From Halobacterium sp. DL1 (GTDB lineage: Archaea > Halobacteriota > Halobacteria > Halobacteriales > Halobacteriaceae), in assembly GCA_000230955.3 (NCBI GenBank), contig CP007060.1, positions 2,362,216-2,426,215 on the forward strand: a stretch of 64,000 nucleotides of DNA. Direction: 5' to 3'. This document shows, piece by piece, positions 8,847 to 17,068 of this stretch (its first letter is position 1; each line of letters begins with the position of its first letter). Under the pieces are notes generated by a model. It had not been told where the DNA came from, did not search any database, and saw nothing but the letters and a program-made list of their open reading frames with translations. The position numbers were made by a program, and so were the translations under genes.

Positions 8847-9497
8847 ATGGACTCCGGGGCACTACTCGACCTTCTCGGGAACGAGAACCGGCGGCGCATC
8901 CTCCGCCTGCTGGCTCGCAAACCCTGCTACGTGACCGAGATATCCGAGTACATCGACGTCAGCCCCAAGGCCGTCATCGACCACCTCCGCCGGATGGAGG
9001 AGGCCGGCCTCGTGGAGTCTCAGGTCGACGACCAGCGCCGGAAGTACTTCCACATCGCCGAGAACCTCCGCCTGGAGGTCCGGCTGTCGCCGTTCGACTT
9101 CGGCGCGAAGTCCGCCTACCCCGCGAGCGCCAACTTCGACATCGCGCAGTTCCAGTACGTCTCCATCGAGGTCGAGGAGCGCCGCGACGACGACGTCGCG
9201 GAGCTCGCCACCAGGCTGGAGGAGCTGACGGACCTCGAACGCGAGCTGTCGCTCACCCAGCGCTGGGTGCAGGGCCAGCTCGCCGACGTCCAGAACCGGC
9301 TGGCGGACACCGTCGGCGAGGGCCACGACCGCCTCTACGCGGACGTGCTCGCGGCGCTCGCGGACGGCGACCGGACCGTGGCCGTCCTCGCCGAACGCCT
9401 CGACGCGCCGGATGGACTGGTCGAGGGCGTCCTCGAGACGCTCCGCGAGCGCGGCGTCGTCGCGGAGCAAGAAGGGGAGTGGCGCATCACCGAGTAG
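8847..9497 (+). CDS. ArsR-family winged-helix transcription regulator
   Basis: A 216-residue DNA-binding protein. GNENRRRILRLLARKPCYVT, ISEYIDVSPKAVIDHLRRME and RRKYFHIAENL form a classical ArsR-type winged helix in the first 80 residues. A middle helical region (about 110-150) is followed by a second HTH-like segment at the C terminus (ALADGDRTVAVLAERL, then LRERGVV). A GTG at 8841 is in frame two codons upstream; ATG at 8847 gives the usual MDSGALLDLL start. It diverges from the DUF5802-like gene and sits 35 bases before gatD. Regulated genes unknown. Confidence 0.88.
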   Translation: MDSGALLDLLGNENRRRILRLLARKPCYVTEISEYIDVSPKAVIDHLRRMEEAGLVESQVDDQRRKYFHIAENLRLEVRLSPFDFGAKSAYPASANFDIAQFQYVSIEVEERRDDDVAELATRLEELTDLERELSLTQRWVQGQLADVQNRLADTVGEGHDRLYADVLAALADGDRTVAVLAERLDAPDGLVEGVLETLRERGVVAEQEGEWRITE

Positions 9498-9500
9498 CAA

Positions 9501-9507
9501 CCTTTTC
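9501..9507 (+). promoter_or_regulatory. TATA-like box of gatD
   Basis: ccttttc is placed 26-32 bases before the gatD ATG (9533), right after the regulator's stop codon, so gatD probably has its own promoter. Confidence 0.4.
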
Positions 9508-9532
9508 CTCCGCGCGCTCGGAACTTCGATGC

Positions 9533-10804
9533 ATGAACGCAGGCGACCGTGTGCGCGTCGAGCGCGACGGCACGGCCCACGAGGGCGTGCTGTTGCCGTC
9601 GGCGTCGCCGGACCACCTCGTCGTCAAGCTCGACTCCGGCTACAACGTCGGCGTCGACCGCGACGAGGCGACGGTGGACGTACTGGAATCGGGCGTCTTC
9701 GACGTGGACGCCGAAGGCGGCGAGGAGGTGGACTCGCAGGTCGAGTTCGACGACGACCTGCCGACGGTCGCGCTCATCTCGACGGGCGGCACCATCGCCT
9801 CGACAGTGGACTACCGGACGGGCGCGGTGACTGCGCAGTTCGACGCCGAAGACGTGCTGCGGGCGGTGCCGGACCTTGCGGGCCGGGCGAACTACCGCGG
9901 CCGCGTCGTCGCGAACATCCTCTCGGAGAACATGGAGCCGCCCATCTGGCGGGACCTCGCCGAGGCCGTCCACGAGGAGGTCGAGAACGGCGCGGACGGC
10001 GTCGTCGTGATGCACGGCACGGACACGATGCAGTACTCCGCGAGCGCGCTATCCTTCATGCTCGATACGCCCGTCCCGGTCGTGTTCACGGGCAGCCAGC
10101 GCTCGGCGGACCGGCCGTCCTCGGACAACGTGATGAACGCCGTCTGCTCCGTGGAGGCCGCCAAGAGCGACGCCGCCGAGGTGATGGTCTGCATGCACGC
10201 CTCGACGAGCGACGACCGCTGCGCGCTCCACCGCGGCACCCGCGTCCGGAAGAACCACACCAGCCGCCGGGACGCCTTCGAGACGGTCGGCGCGGAGCCG
10301 CTAGGCTACGTCGACTACGACGTCGCCAGCGAGGACGCGACCGGCGAGGCGAGCGGGGTCGAGTACACGAAGCCGTACGCCGAGCGCGGCGATGTCGAAC
10401 TCGACATCGACCCGGCGCTCGCGGAGGGCGTCGAACTCCTGAAGTTCACGCCCGGCATGGACCCCGCGTTCTTCGAGCTCTGCGAGGGGAAGTCCGGCGT
10501 GGTAATCGAGGGGACGGGCCTCGGCCACGTCCACACGAAGTTCGTCGGCACCATCGCGGACCTCGTCGACGACGGCACGACGGTGGTGATGACCAGCCAG
10601 TGTCTCGAGGGGCGGGTCTGTGACCGCGTCTACGACACGGGCCGGGACCTCCTCGACGCGGGCGTCGTCGAGGGCGAGGACATGCTCCCGGGCACCGCGA
10701 AGGTGAAGCTGATGTGGGCGCTGGCGAACACCGAGAGCGTCGCCGAGACGATTCGCACCCCCATCGCGGGCGAGATAACCGAGCGCTCGGTCCCGTGGGA
10801 ATGA
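9533..10804 (+). CDS. gatD: Glutamyl-tRNA(Gln) amidotransferase subunit D
   Basis: A 423-residue protein. The N-terminal beta domain (about 1-70) is specific to GatD. The rest is an L-asparaginase-like amidase with T84GGT87 (STGGTIAS), MHGTDTM and TGSQRS motifs, which supply the catalytic threonines and Asp/Lys. GatD frees ammonia from glutamine for GatE, which converts Glu-tRNA(Gln) to Gln-tRNA(Gln); this is the archaeal route because there is no GlnRS. gatE is not in this window. The stop codon overlaps the start of the GNAT gene by ATGA (10801-10804). Confidence 0.96.
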   Translation: MNAGDRVRVERDGTAHEGVLLPSASPDHLVVKLDSGYNVGVDRDEATVDVLESGVFDVDAEGGEEVDSQVEFDDDLPTVALISTGGTIASTVDYRTGAVTAQFDAEDVLRAVPDLAGRANYRGRVVANILSENMEPPIWRDLAEAVHEEVENGADGVVVMHGTDTMQYSASALSFMLDTPVPVVFTGSQRSADRPSSDNVMNAVCSVEAAKSDAAEVMVCMHASTSDDRCALHRGTRVRKNHTSRRDAFETVGAEPLGYVDYDVASEDATGEASGVEYTKPYAERGDVELDIDPALAEGVELLKFTPGMDPAFFELCEGKSGVVIEGTGLGHVHTKFVGTIADLVDDGTTVVMTSQCLEGRVCDRVYDTGRDLLDAGVVEGEDMLPGTAKVKLMWALANTESVAETIRTPIAGEITERSVPWE

Positions 10805-11736
10805 GCCTGGAACTCAGCGTCCGACAGGCGGAACTCGACGACCACGACGACGTGGTCGCGTTCACCAGCGACACGTGGGCCGACCGCCGCGAGAGCGGCG
10901 ACTACATCCCGCGCGTCTTCGAGAGCTGGGTCGAGAGCGACGGCCCCCGCCAGCGCACGCTCGTTGCCGACACCGGCGACGACGTAGCGGGTATCGTCCA
11001 GGTCGTCCTGCTCAGCGAGCACGAGGCGTGGGTCCAGGGGATGCGCGCGAACCCAGACTACCGCGGCTCCGGCGTCGGCCTCCAGCTCGCCCACGCGGGC
11101 TTCGACTGGGCGCGCGAGCAGGGCGCCACCGTCGCCCGGAACATGGTGTTCAGCTGGAACGTGATGGGGCTGGGCCACTCGCGAGCGGCGGGCTTCGGCC
11201 CGTCGACGGAGTTCCGGTGGGTCCACCCCGACCCGGACGCCGACGCTACGATCGAACGCGACCGCACCGACGACCCGAACGCGGCGTGGAGCTACTGGCA
11301 GCAGAGCCGCGCACGCGACGAACTCCGCGGCCTCGCGCTCCACACCGAGGAGTCGTGGGCGCTCGCGGAACTCACCCGCGACCGCCTCGCCGCGGCCCGC
11401 GACGAGCGCGACGGCCTGCTCGTCGTGCAGGACGACTCCGCGGGCACGCAGGGGTTCACGGTCCGCACCCGTACCTACGAGCGCGAGGACGACGACGGCA
11501 ACGCCCAGACCTGGGCGGAGTATGGCGTCGCGGGCTGGGAGAACCAGTCGGCCTGCGAGGACCTGCTCGCCGCCATCTCCCAAGACGCAGCGAGCGTCGG
11601 CGCGGACCGCACGCGCGTGCTGATTCCGGAGGACGTGACGATGGTCAGCGACGTCGCGGTCACCCGCACCGAGATCGGCGAGGAACCCGACTTCGTGATG
11701 GCCGCCGACCTCACCAGCGACTACCGCGGACAGTAA
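10801..11736 (+). CDS. GNAT-family N-acetyltransferase
   Basis: A 311-residue protein starting MSLELSVRQAELDDHDDV. The N-terminal half carries the GNAT core: a beta hairpin at LVADTGDDVAGIVQVVL and the acetyl-CoA loop NPDYRGSGVGLQLAHAGF around residue 90. The C-terminal half (about 165-311) is less clear and may be a second, degenerate GNAT domain. Translational coupling to gatD by ATGA suggests joint expression, but nothing in the sequence shows a tRNA-linked function. Substrate unknown. Confidence 0.85.
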   Translation: MSLELSVRQAELDDHDDVVAFTSDTWADRRESGDYIPRVFESWVESDGPRQRTLVADTGDDVAGIVQVVLLSEHEAWVQGMRANPDYRGSGVGLQLAHAGFDWAREQGATVARNMVFSWNVMGLGHSRAAGFGPSTEFRWVHPDPDADATIERDRTDDPNAAWSYWQQSRARDELRGLALHTEESWALAELTRDRLAAARDERDGLLVVQDDSAGTQGFTVRTRTYEREDDDGNAQTWAEYGVAGWENQSACEDLLAAISQDAASVGADRTRVLIPEDVTMVSDVAVTRTEIGEEPDFVMAADLTSDYRGQ

Positions 11737-11748
11737 CCGTCGCAGCGC

Positions 11749-12375
11749 TCACTCGAGCGATATCTTCGTCCCGTCGTTCCCGACGCTGACAGTGCCGTCC
11801 TCGTCGATGGCGAACCGCAGGTAGGCGGTCACGTCCGCCACGCCGCGGACGGGTAACTGACGGGAGAGCGCGTACGTGCCCTCCGGCCGGCACTCGCTGG
11901 CGCCCTCGACCGTGTAGACGTCGTAGCGCTCGGTGTGCTCTTCGCCGGGTGCGAGCCGGTGGTACTCGAGGTCACGGACGGTCGTCCCGTACTCGTCGGG
12001 GACGGTCCAGCAGTTCTCAGTTCGGCTCGTGTCGAAGTCCGCCCCGACGTCGACGGCGTCGAGCACGACGTCCGCCACGCGCCGCGTTGGACCCGCGTAC
12101 AGCGCCGGCCCGAACCCGAGTTCGGCGGGGACGTCACCGCCGTTCGTCAGGGTCAGCGCGAATCTCGCGGGTGCGTCGCTGCTCGCCTGCCGACGAACGG
12201 ACGCGGCGAGCGTGATGGCAGACGGGTCGGGTCGGGGTGCGGTGGTGGTGGGGTCGTCAGCTACCGACGTGGTCGTCCGCTCGTCCGTGGTGCCGGCACT
12301 GGTACAGCCGCCCAGTCCGACCGCGAGCAACCCCCCAGTCGCGTGCAGAACGCGTCGGCGACGTGGACTGTCCAT
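11749..12375 (-). CDS. Secreted Tat lipoprotein of unknown function
   Basis: A 208-residue protein with a twin-arginine signal (PRRRRVLHATG), a hydrophobic stretch and a lipobox ending at C24 (GLGGC), then a Thr/Ser-rich linker and a beta-rich domain (ITLAASVRRQ, FALTLTNGGDVPAEL, RLAPGEEHTERYDVY). The last part resembles haloarchaeal immunoglobulin-like domains with an APGE loop. It would be exported folded and anchored by a lipid on the outer face of the membrane. Convergent with the GNAT gene; function unknown. Confidence 0.75.
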   Translation of the reverse strand: MDSPRRRRVLHATGGLLAVGLGGCTSAGTTDERTTTSVADDPTTTAPRPDPSAITLAASVRRQASSDAPARFALTLTNGGDVPAELGFGPALYAGPTRRVADVVLDAVDVGADFDTSRTENCWTVPDEYGTTVRDLEYHRLAPGEEHTERYDVYTVEGASECRPEGTYALSRQLPVRGVADVTAYLRFAIDEDGTVSVGNDGTKISLE

Positions 12376-12424
12376 GCGGTGGGCGAGACGCTGCGCCGCA
12401 AAAAGTCGTTGCGCTCCCGACCGA

Positions 12425-13180
12425 TCAGCGCTGCCGCGAGGGGTCGGCGGCGTACACCGCGACGCCCGGATAGTCGGTGATGACGCCGTCGACGCCGGCG
12501 TCGTAGCACGCGACTGCGTCCTGCCAGTCGGTGACGGTCCAGGCGTTGACGCTGCGGCCGTCGCGGTGGGCGTGCTCTACCAGGTCGGCGTCGACGGCGT
12601 CCAGGGGCGCGTGCAGCGCGCGGCAGTCGAACTCGCTGGCTCGCGTGAGCCCGCGGTCCGCGTCGATGCAGAGCGCCGCTCTCGGGATGTCCCGGCTCAC
12701 CTCCTGGGCGGCCTCCAGCGCGCCGTCGAAGAAGGAGGAGAAGACGACGGGGGCCTCGCAGTCAGCGAGCGCGTCCACCACGCGCTTGACGAACGGGCGC
12801 CACTGCGCCGCGTCCGGGCCGGGGAGGCCGAGGCGCGCGTCCTCGCTGCCCGGGTTCTTCAGTTCGACGTGGAACTCGACGCCGGGCGGGAGGAGATCCG
12901 CGACCGATTCGAGGTCCGGGACGCCCTCACCAGAGCCGAGCACGTTCGCGTCGTCGAGGGTCTCGCGGTCGGCGTCCCAGACGAACCCCGACGCGTCGGT
13001 GATTCCCCGCGAGTCGTCACCGTCGTCGAGTCGCTGGTCGTGGAAGAGAACCGGCGTGCCGTCCGCTCGTGGCTGGACGTCCACCTCGATGCCGTCGGCG
13101 CGGTTGGCGGCCGCGTGGACCGCCGCGGCGGTGTTCTCCGGGGCGACGCCCGCGAACCCGCGATGCGCGATAGTGAACAT
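12425..13180 (-). CDS. ugpQ: Glycerophosphodiester phosphodiesterase
   Basis: A 251-residue GDPD-family TIM barrel. The N terminus TIAHRGFAGVAPENT has the catalytic HRG..PEN; DGIEVDVQPRADGTPVLFHD supplies the metal-binding ExD and HD; HVELKN follows. It hydrolyses glycerophosphodiesters to sn-glycerol phosphate and an alcohol. No signal peptide is present. Its ATG overlaps the samp1 stop by one base (TGATG, 13178-13182), so it is the last gene of the RCK-RCK-samp1-ugpQ run. The functional link with these neighbours is unclear. Confidence 0.92.
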   Translation of the reverse strand: MFTIAHRGFAGVAPENTAAAVHAAANRADGIEVDVQPRADGTPVLFHDQRLDDGDDSRGITDASGFVWDADRETLDDANVLGSGEGVPDLESVADLLPPGVEFHVELKNPGSEDARLGLPGPDAAQWRPFVKRVVDALADCEAPVVFSSFFDGALEAAQEVSRDIPRAALCIDADRGLTRASEFDCRALHAPLDAVDADLVEHAHRDGRSVNAWTVTDWQDAVACYDAGVDGVITDYPGVAVYAADPSRQR

Positions 13181-13455
13181 CAGCCCCCGCTCACCGGCGG
13201 GAACATCGCCAGTTCGTCGCCCGCGTCGAGTTCGGTGGCGAGGCCGTCCAGGTTGCGGACGTTCTCCCCGTTGCGCAGGACGTTGACGTGGTGGCGCAGG
13301 TCGCCGTCCTCAGTGAGCACGCGGTCGGCCAGCGCCGGACGAGCGTCGACGAGCGCGTCCAGGGCGTCGCCGACCGTCTCGCCCGGTTCTACGTCGACCT
13401 CGACGTGGCGGTCGCCGCCCACCTCCGCGAGGTCCGCGAAGAGCTTCCACTCCAT
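13180..13455 (-). CDS. samp1: Ubiquitin-like small archaeal modifier protein SAMP1 (MoaD/ThiS fold)
   Basis: A 91-residue beta-grasp protein. MEWKLFADLAEV at the start, HVNVLRNGENV in the middle and the C-terminal MFPPVSGG closely resemble Haloferax SAMP1, whose terminal Gly-Gly is adenylated by the E1-like UbaA and conjugated to target lysines or used for molybdopterin sulfur transfer. I use the ATG at 13455, where SAMP1/MoaD proteins begin, not one nine codons upstream. The stop lies directly after GG and overlaps the ugpQ start by one base, so no peptidase is needed to expose GG. It is 32 bases downstream of the TrkA-C gene. Confidence 0.93.
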   Translation of the reverse strand: MEWKLFADLAEVGGDRHVEVDVEPGETVGDALDALVDARPALADRVLTEDGDLRHHVNVLRNGENVRNLDGLATELDAGDELAMFPPVSGG

Positions 13456-13487
13456 GCCAGCCACTCGGCCGTCGCCCCCCATAGGTG

Positions 13488-14606
13488 CTACGGGGCGGTG
13501 GCCGCGCTGTCGAGGCGGCGCACGACGTCCGGCCGCGCGACCACGTACAGCGTCTCGCCGGCCGCCAGCACGCGGCCGCCCTTCGGAATCGCCTCGACGC
13601 CGTCGCCCGTGCGCACCGCCGCGACGGTGCCGTCGACGTCACCGACGGTCTTCCCCTCCAGGTCGCTGCCCGCCCCGACGGACACCACGGTCATCGTCTC
13701 GTCGGCGTTGCGCAGCAGGCTGGCGAACTGGCGGTCGGCCCCCGGCTCGTAGGGCAGTGTGAGCAGCCGGTAGTCGCCCCCCGCGAGCGACTGGGCGTCG
13801 TACTCGTCCAGCGACAGCGTCACCGTGTCGTCGTGGACCGCGCGGAGTTCCGCCGTCGTGACCGGCTTCGGACGGTCGCCGTCGGTCCGCCACACCTGCA
13901 CGAGGTCGCCGGCCGCGGCGGCGTTCGGCGGGTCGGCGGTGACGGCGACCGCGGCCGTTCCGGGCGGGAGCGTCGGGCCGACGCCGGCGGTCCGGCGGCC
14001 CAGCGCGAGGTAGGAGACGGTGCCGTCGCGGGCGAGTTCCACGTCCACGTAACCGACCTCGTAGTCGTCCTTCAGGCGGGCGGCGACGCGCTCCTCGAGT
14101 TCCTCGACGGTGAGCCGGCGCGGGAAGATGAACGTCTTCCCCGCGAGTTCCCGCCGCGTCTCCGCCGTCACCGGGTCGTACCCCTCGATGTCCGCGACCT
14201 CCTGGGGGAGTTCGACCGCGACGGCCCGCCCGACCGCTTTCACGAGCTGGCCGACCTCGCCCTCGAGTTCACGGGTTCCGGTCGCGGCGAGCACCTGGAC
14301 GCCGATCCGGTCGCCGGCACGGAGCGCCGCGGGGACGAGCACCACCGCGGCGGCGAACACCGCGAGGTTGGAGCCCACCTCGGCCACCGACAGGGCGTCC
14401 ATCCGCCCGGCGACGGCCTCACCGAGCGCGACCCGCGTGTTGAGGTAGAGCGTGACGACGGAGACGTCCACGAGCAGCGCCACGCCGAACGGGACGCGCT
14501 GGCGGAAGTACCACCGGAAACCGGCCGCGAGCGCGACGACGACGAGGGCCGCGGCGAGGGTTAGGCCAACGGCCTGTGCGACGATGGCGGTCGTTATCGT
14601 GGCCAT
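13488..14606 (-). CDS. Membrane protein with C-terminal RCK_C (TrkA-C) domain, second of a pair
   Basis: A 372-residue protein. Three predicted transmembrane helices (about residues 4-31, 40-60, 72-97) are followed by a soluble region and a C-terminal TrkA-C-like domain (LEGKTVGDVDGTVAAVRTGD to the end). No pore filter (TVGYG) is visible, so it is not a classical channel. The middle region (about 110-250) is a haloarchaeal extension. Its ATG overlaps the upstream gene's stop by one base (14606). The pair probably forms a heteromeric membrane sensor or K+ regulator; that is inference from the domain content. Confidence 0.8.
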   Translation of the reverse strand: MATITTAIVAQAVGLTLAAALVVVALAAGFRWYFRQRVPFGVALLVDVSVVTLYLNTRVALGEAVAGRMDALSVAEVGSNLAVFAAAVVLVPAALRAGDRIGVQVLAATGTRELEGEVGQLVKAVGRAVAVELPQEVADIEGYDPVTAETRRELAGKTFIFPRRLTVEELEERVAARLKDDYEVGYVDVELARDGTVSYLALGRRTAGVGPTLPPGTAAVAVTADPPNAAAAGDLVQVWRTDGDRPKPVTTAELRAVHDDTVTLSLDEYDAQSLAGGDYRLLTLPYEPGADRQFASLLRNADETMTVVSVGAGSDLEGKTVGDVDGTVAAVRTGDGVEAIPKGGRVLAAGETLYVVARPDVVRRLDSAATAP

Positions 14607-15817
14607 CAGGCGACCACCTCCGCGAACCGCTCGAGGGCGTCGCGCGGCCCGGTGACGAACAGGTCGTCGCCGGCACCGAGGTTCGCGTCGCCGCGGGGCG
14701 CGACGACCCACGACCCGCCGCTGCGGACCGCGAGCACCGCCACGCCGTATCGCTGCCGCACGTCGCTCTCGGAGAGCGACGTGCCGGCGACCTCCGCGTC
14801 CTCGCGGATGGTGAGCCGGCGGACGCGCTGGCCCGCGCGCCGGAGCAGCCCCAGCAGTTCGTACTCCCGGCGGGTGCCGCGAGCGCGCACCACGACCCGT
14901 GCGTCGTCGGCGGTGAGCAGGCTCTCGGCGGACGACCGGGGGACGGCGACGGTGACGCGGCCGTCCCCACCGCTCGTCGTCGGAGCGGTCGTCCGCCGCG
15001 GTTCGTCACCGTCCGGGTTGGACGCCGCCTCGTCGTCGCTGTCGCTCTCCCCGCCCGACTTCGCCGAGATGACGGTGCCGTCGACGGGGTCCGCCCCCGT
15101 GAGCACCGTCACCTCGTCGCCGCGCGCGACGCCGGTCGGGACGAGCGCCGGGACGGACACCGCGCGCTTCCCGGCGGGCGTGCGTTTCGAGACCCCGGCG
15201 GCGGGCGGGGCGGCGGCGACGCTCGCCCGCGCCTGCCGGTCGAGGGAGACCGAGGCCTCCTGGAGGTCGAACTCCGAGCGGAGGCGGTCCGCGAACCGGG
15301 TCTCCAGTTCCGACAGCGGGAGGTCCGCGGGGAACTGCCACTCGAGGGCCTTGATCTCAGTTCGGAGCGCGTCCGGCAGCGGCGGGTATCCCTCGACGTC
15401 CCGCACCGGGCCGGCGACAGTGACGGTGGCCTCCCGGCCGCCGCCGACGAAGCTCACCACGTCCGCGCTCAGGGTGCGCTCGCGCAGCGACCGTAGACTC
15501 AGCCGGCGGGGGAGCGTCGCGCCCAGGCGGTCGCCGACCGCGTGCATGTAGAACGTGAGCAGCGCCACCACCAGCAGGGCCAGGACGAGCGTCGTGGAGT
15601 TCGTCGCCTGCGTGATAGTCGGGTCCGCGAACGCGAGCAGGCCGCCGTTGACGCCCGCGAGCGCGACGCCGAGCACGACGACACCGAACGCGGGGATGGA
15701 GAGCCCGGTCACGTACCGGAAGATGAACCCGAACCCGAACGCCACGAGCGCCGGGATGACGCCCGCCAGCAGTCCGAGGTAGATTCCGTGCAGTACCTGC
15801 ACGGGAGTCGAAGCCAT
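14606..15817 (-). CDS. Membrane protein with C-terminal RCK_C (TrkA-C) domain, first of a pair
   Basis: A 403-residue protein with the same design as its downstream partner: three N-terminal helices (about 10-38, 43-63, 74-94), a long soluble middle with an acidic low-complexity linker (GGESDSDDEAASNPDGDE, about 250-268), and a C-terminal TrkA-C-like domain (LTIREDAEVAGTSLSES to GAGDDLFVTGPRDAL). The two proteins look like diverged duplicates. The first gene of the four-gene run ending in ugpQ; it diverges from the K+ channel gene at 15911. Known TrkA-C domains bind small ligands such as c-di-AMP or nucleotides; the ligand here is unknown. Confidence 0.8.
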   Translation of the reverse strand: MASTPVQVLHGIYLGLLAGVIPALVAFGFGFIFRYVTGLSIPAFGVVVLGVALAGVNGGLLAFADPTITQATNSTTLVLALLVVALLTFYMHAVGDRLGATLPRRLSLRSLRERTLSADVVSFVGGGREATVTVAGPVRDVEGYPPLPDALRTEIKALEWQFPADLPLSELETRFADRLRSEFDLQEASVSLDRQARASVAAAPPAAGVSKRTPAGKRAVSVPALVPTGVARGDEVTVLTGADPVDGTVISAKSGGESDSDDEAASNPDGDEPRRTTAPTTSGGDGRVTVAVPRSSAESLLTADDARVVVRARGTRREYELLGLLRRAGQRVRRLTIREDAEVAGTSLSESDVRQRYGVAVLAVRSGGSWVVAPRGDANLGAGDDLFVTGPRDALERFAEVVA

Positions 15818-15910
15818 GTCCCCGACCCAGTTGCGCCGCGGTCAAAACCCTACCGTTCGGTGTCGACTCAGGCCGCCGGCATTAAGAGGGGCGGCCACTG
15901 CCGTGATGGT

Positions 15911-17065
15911 ATGGACCTGCCGGGCGTCGAACGCGTGACCGGACGCGTAGCGGTCGCACTGACGCTCGCGGTCGCCGGGCTGTCGGTCGTCGTCGGCATC
16001 CTCGGCATCGTCGACCCCACGGCGAGCTTCGGGCCTGTCGCCCGTCTGGTGCCGCCCGCGATCAGCCAGACGGCGGGGTTCACGGGCGCCCTCACCGGCT
16101 TCCTGATGGTGATGAGCGCGTTCGGGCTGCGGCGCGGCCTCCGCGCCGCCTGGTACTCCACGCTCGTCCTCCTGCCGGTGACGGCCGGCCAGGGGCTCGT
16201 GCAGGCGACGCCGTACTCGGTGCCCCTGGTCGTGCTCTCCGTGCTCGCGTTCCCCGTGCTCGCCGCCGCGCGGCAGCGCTTCGACGCGCGCGTCTCGTTG
16301 ACGACCAGCCAGCTGGCCGCCGGGGGCGCGCTGTTCGGCGTGCTGGCCTACGGCACCATCGGCACGTACGCGCTCCGTGGCGAGCGCGGCTTCGGGGAGG
16401 TCTCGACGATGCTGGACGCCTTCTACTACACGCTCGTGACCGCCAGCACCGTCGGCTACGGCGACCTCACGCCGACGACCCAGGAGGCGCGGCTGTTCTC
16501 GCTGTCCGTCGTCGTGCTCGGCACCGCGAGTTTCGCCATCGCGCTCGGCGCGCTGCTCGGCCCCGCCCTCGAAGCACGATTCGCGAGCGCACTCGGACGC
16601 ATGACACAGAGCGACCTAGAGTCCCTCGACGGCCACGTGGTCGTCGCGGGCTACGGCGACCTGACGGAACCGATTCTGAGCGAGTTCGTCGCTGACGGCC
16701 GCACGTTCGTCGTGCTCACCGACCGGGAGGACCCGGTCTCTCGGCTCCGCGAGCGGGACGTCAACGTACTCGTCGCCGACCCGACCGACGAGGACTCCCT
16801 GGACCGCGCGGGCGTCGACCGCGCGCGGGCCGTAGTCGCGGCGACGGACGACGACGGCGAGGACGCGCTGTCCATCCTAACCGTCCGGGAGTCGTACCCC
16901 GACGTCAACGTCGTCGCCGCCGCCACCGAACGCGAGAACGAGGCGAAACTGCGGCGTGCGGGCGCGGACGTCGTCATCAGCCCCGCCGTCATCGGCGGCC
17001 GCCTCATCGCCCGCTCCGCGTTCGGCGACGAGGACGCCGCGCGAGAGGCCGCGGAACTGGAGTAA
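15911..17065 (+). CDS. Voltage/ligand-gated-type potassium channel with TrkA-N domain
   Basis: A 384-residue membrane protein. About four hydrophobic helices precede the pore (residues 10-35, 45-75, 80-110, 135-155); the pore loop reads TASTVGYGDLTPTT at about residue 185, followed by the inner helix and a TrkA-N domain from about 240 (HVVVAGYGDLTEPILSEF). Unlike the channel at 6686 it has a single RCK_N and no visible TrkA-C domain. The ATG follows closely after a GTG-free leader; start chosen at MDLPGVERV. The divergent neighbour encodes a TrkA-C membrane protein, so the two may be expressed together for K+ control. Confidence 0.92.
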   Translation: MDLPGVERVTGRVAVALTLAVAGLSVVVGILGIVDPTASFGPVARLVPPAISQTAGFTGALTGFLMVMSAFGLRRGLRAAWYSTLVLLPVTAGQGLVQATPYSVPLVVLSVLAFPVLAAARQRFDARVSLTTSQLAAGGALFGVLAYGTIGTYALRGERGFGEVSTMLDAFYYTLVTASTVGYGDLTPTTQEARLFSLSVVVLGTASFAIALGALLGPALEARFASALGRMTQSDLESLDGHVVVAGYGDLTEPILSEFVADGRTFVVLTDREDPVSRLRERDVNVLVADPTDEDSLDRAGVDRARAVVAATDDDGEDALSILTVRESYPDVNVVAAATERENEAKLRRAGADVVISPAVIGGRLIARSAFGDEDAAREAAELE

Positions 17066-17068
17066 GCG

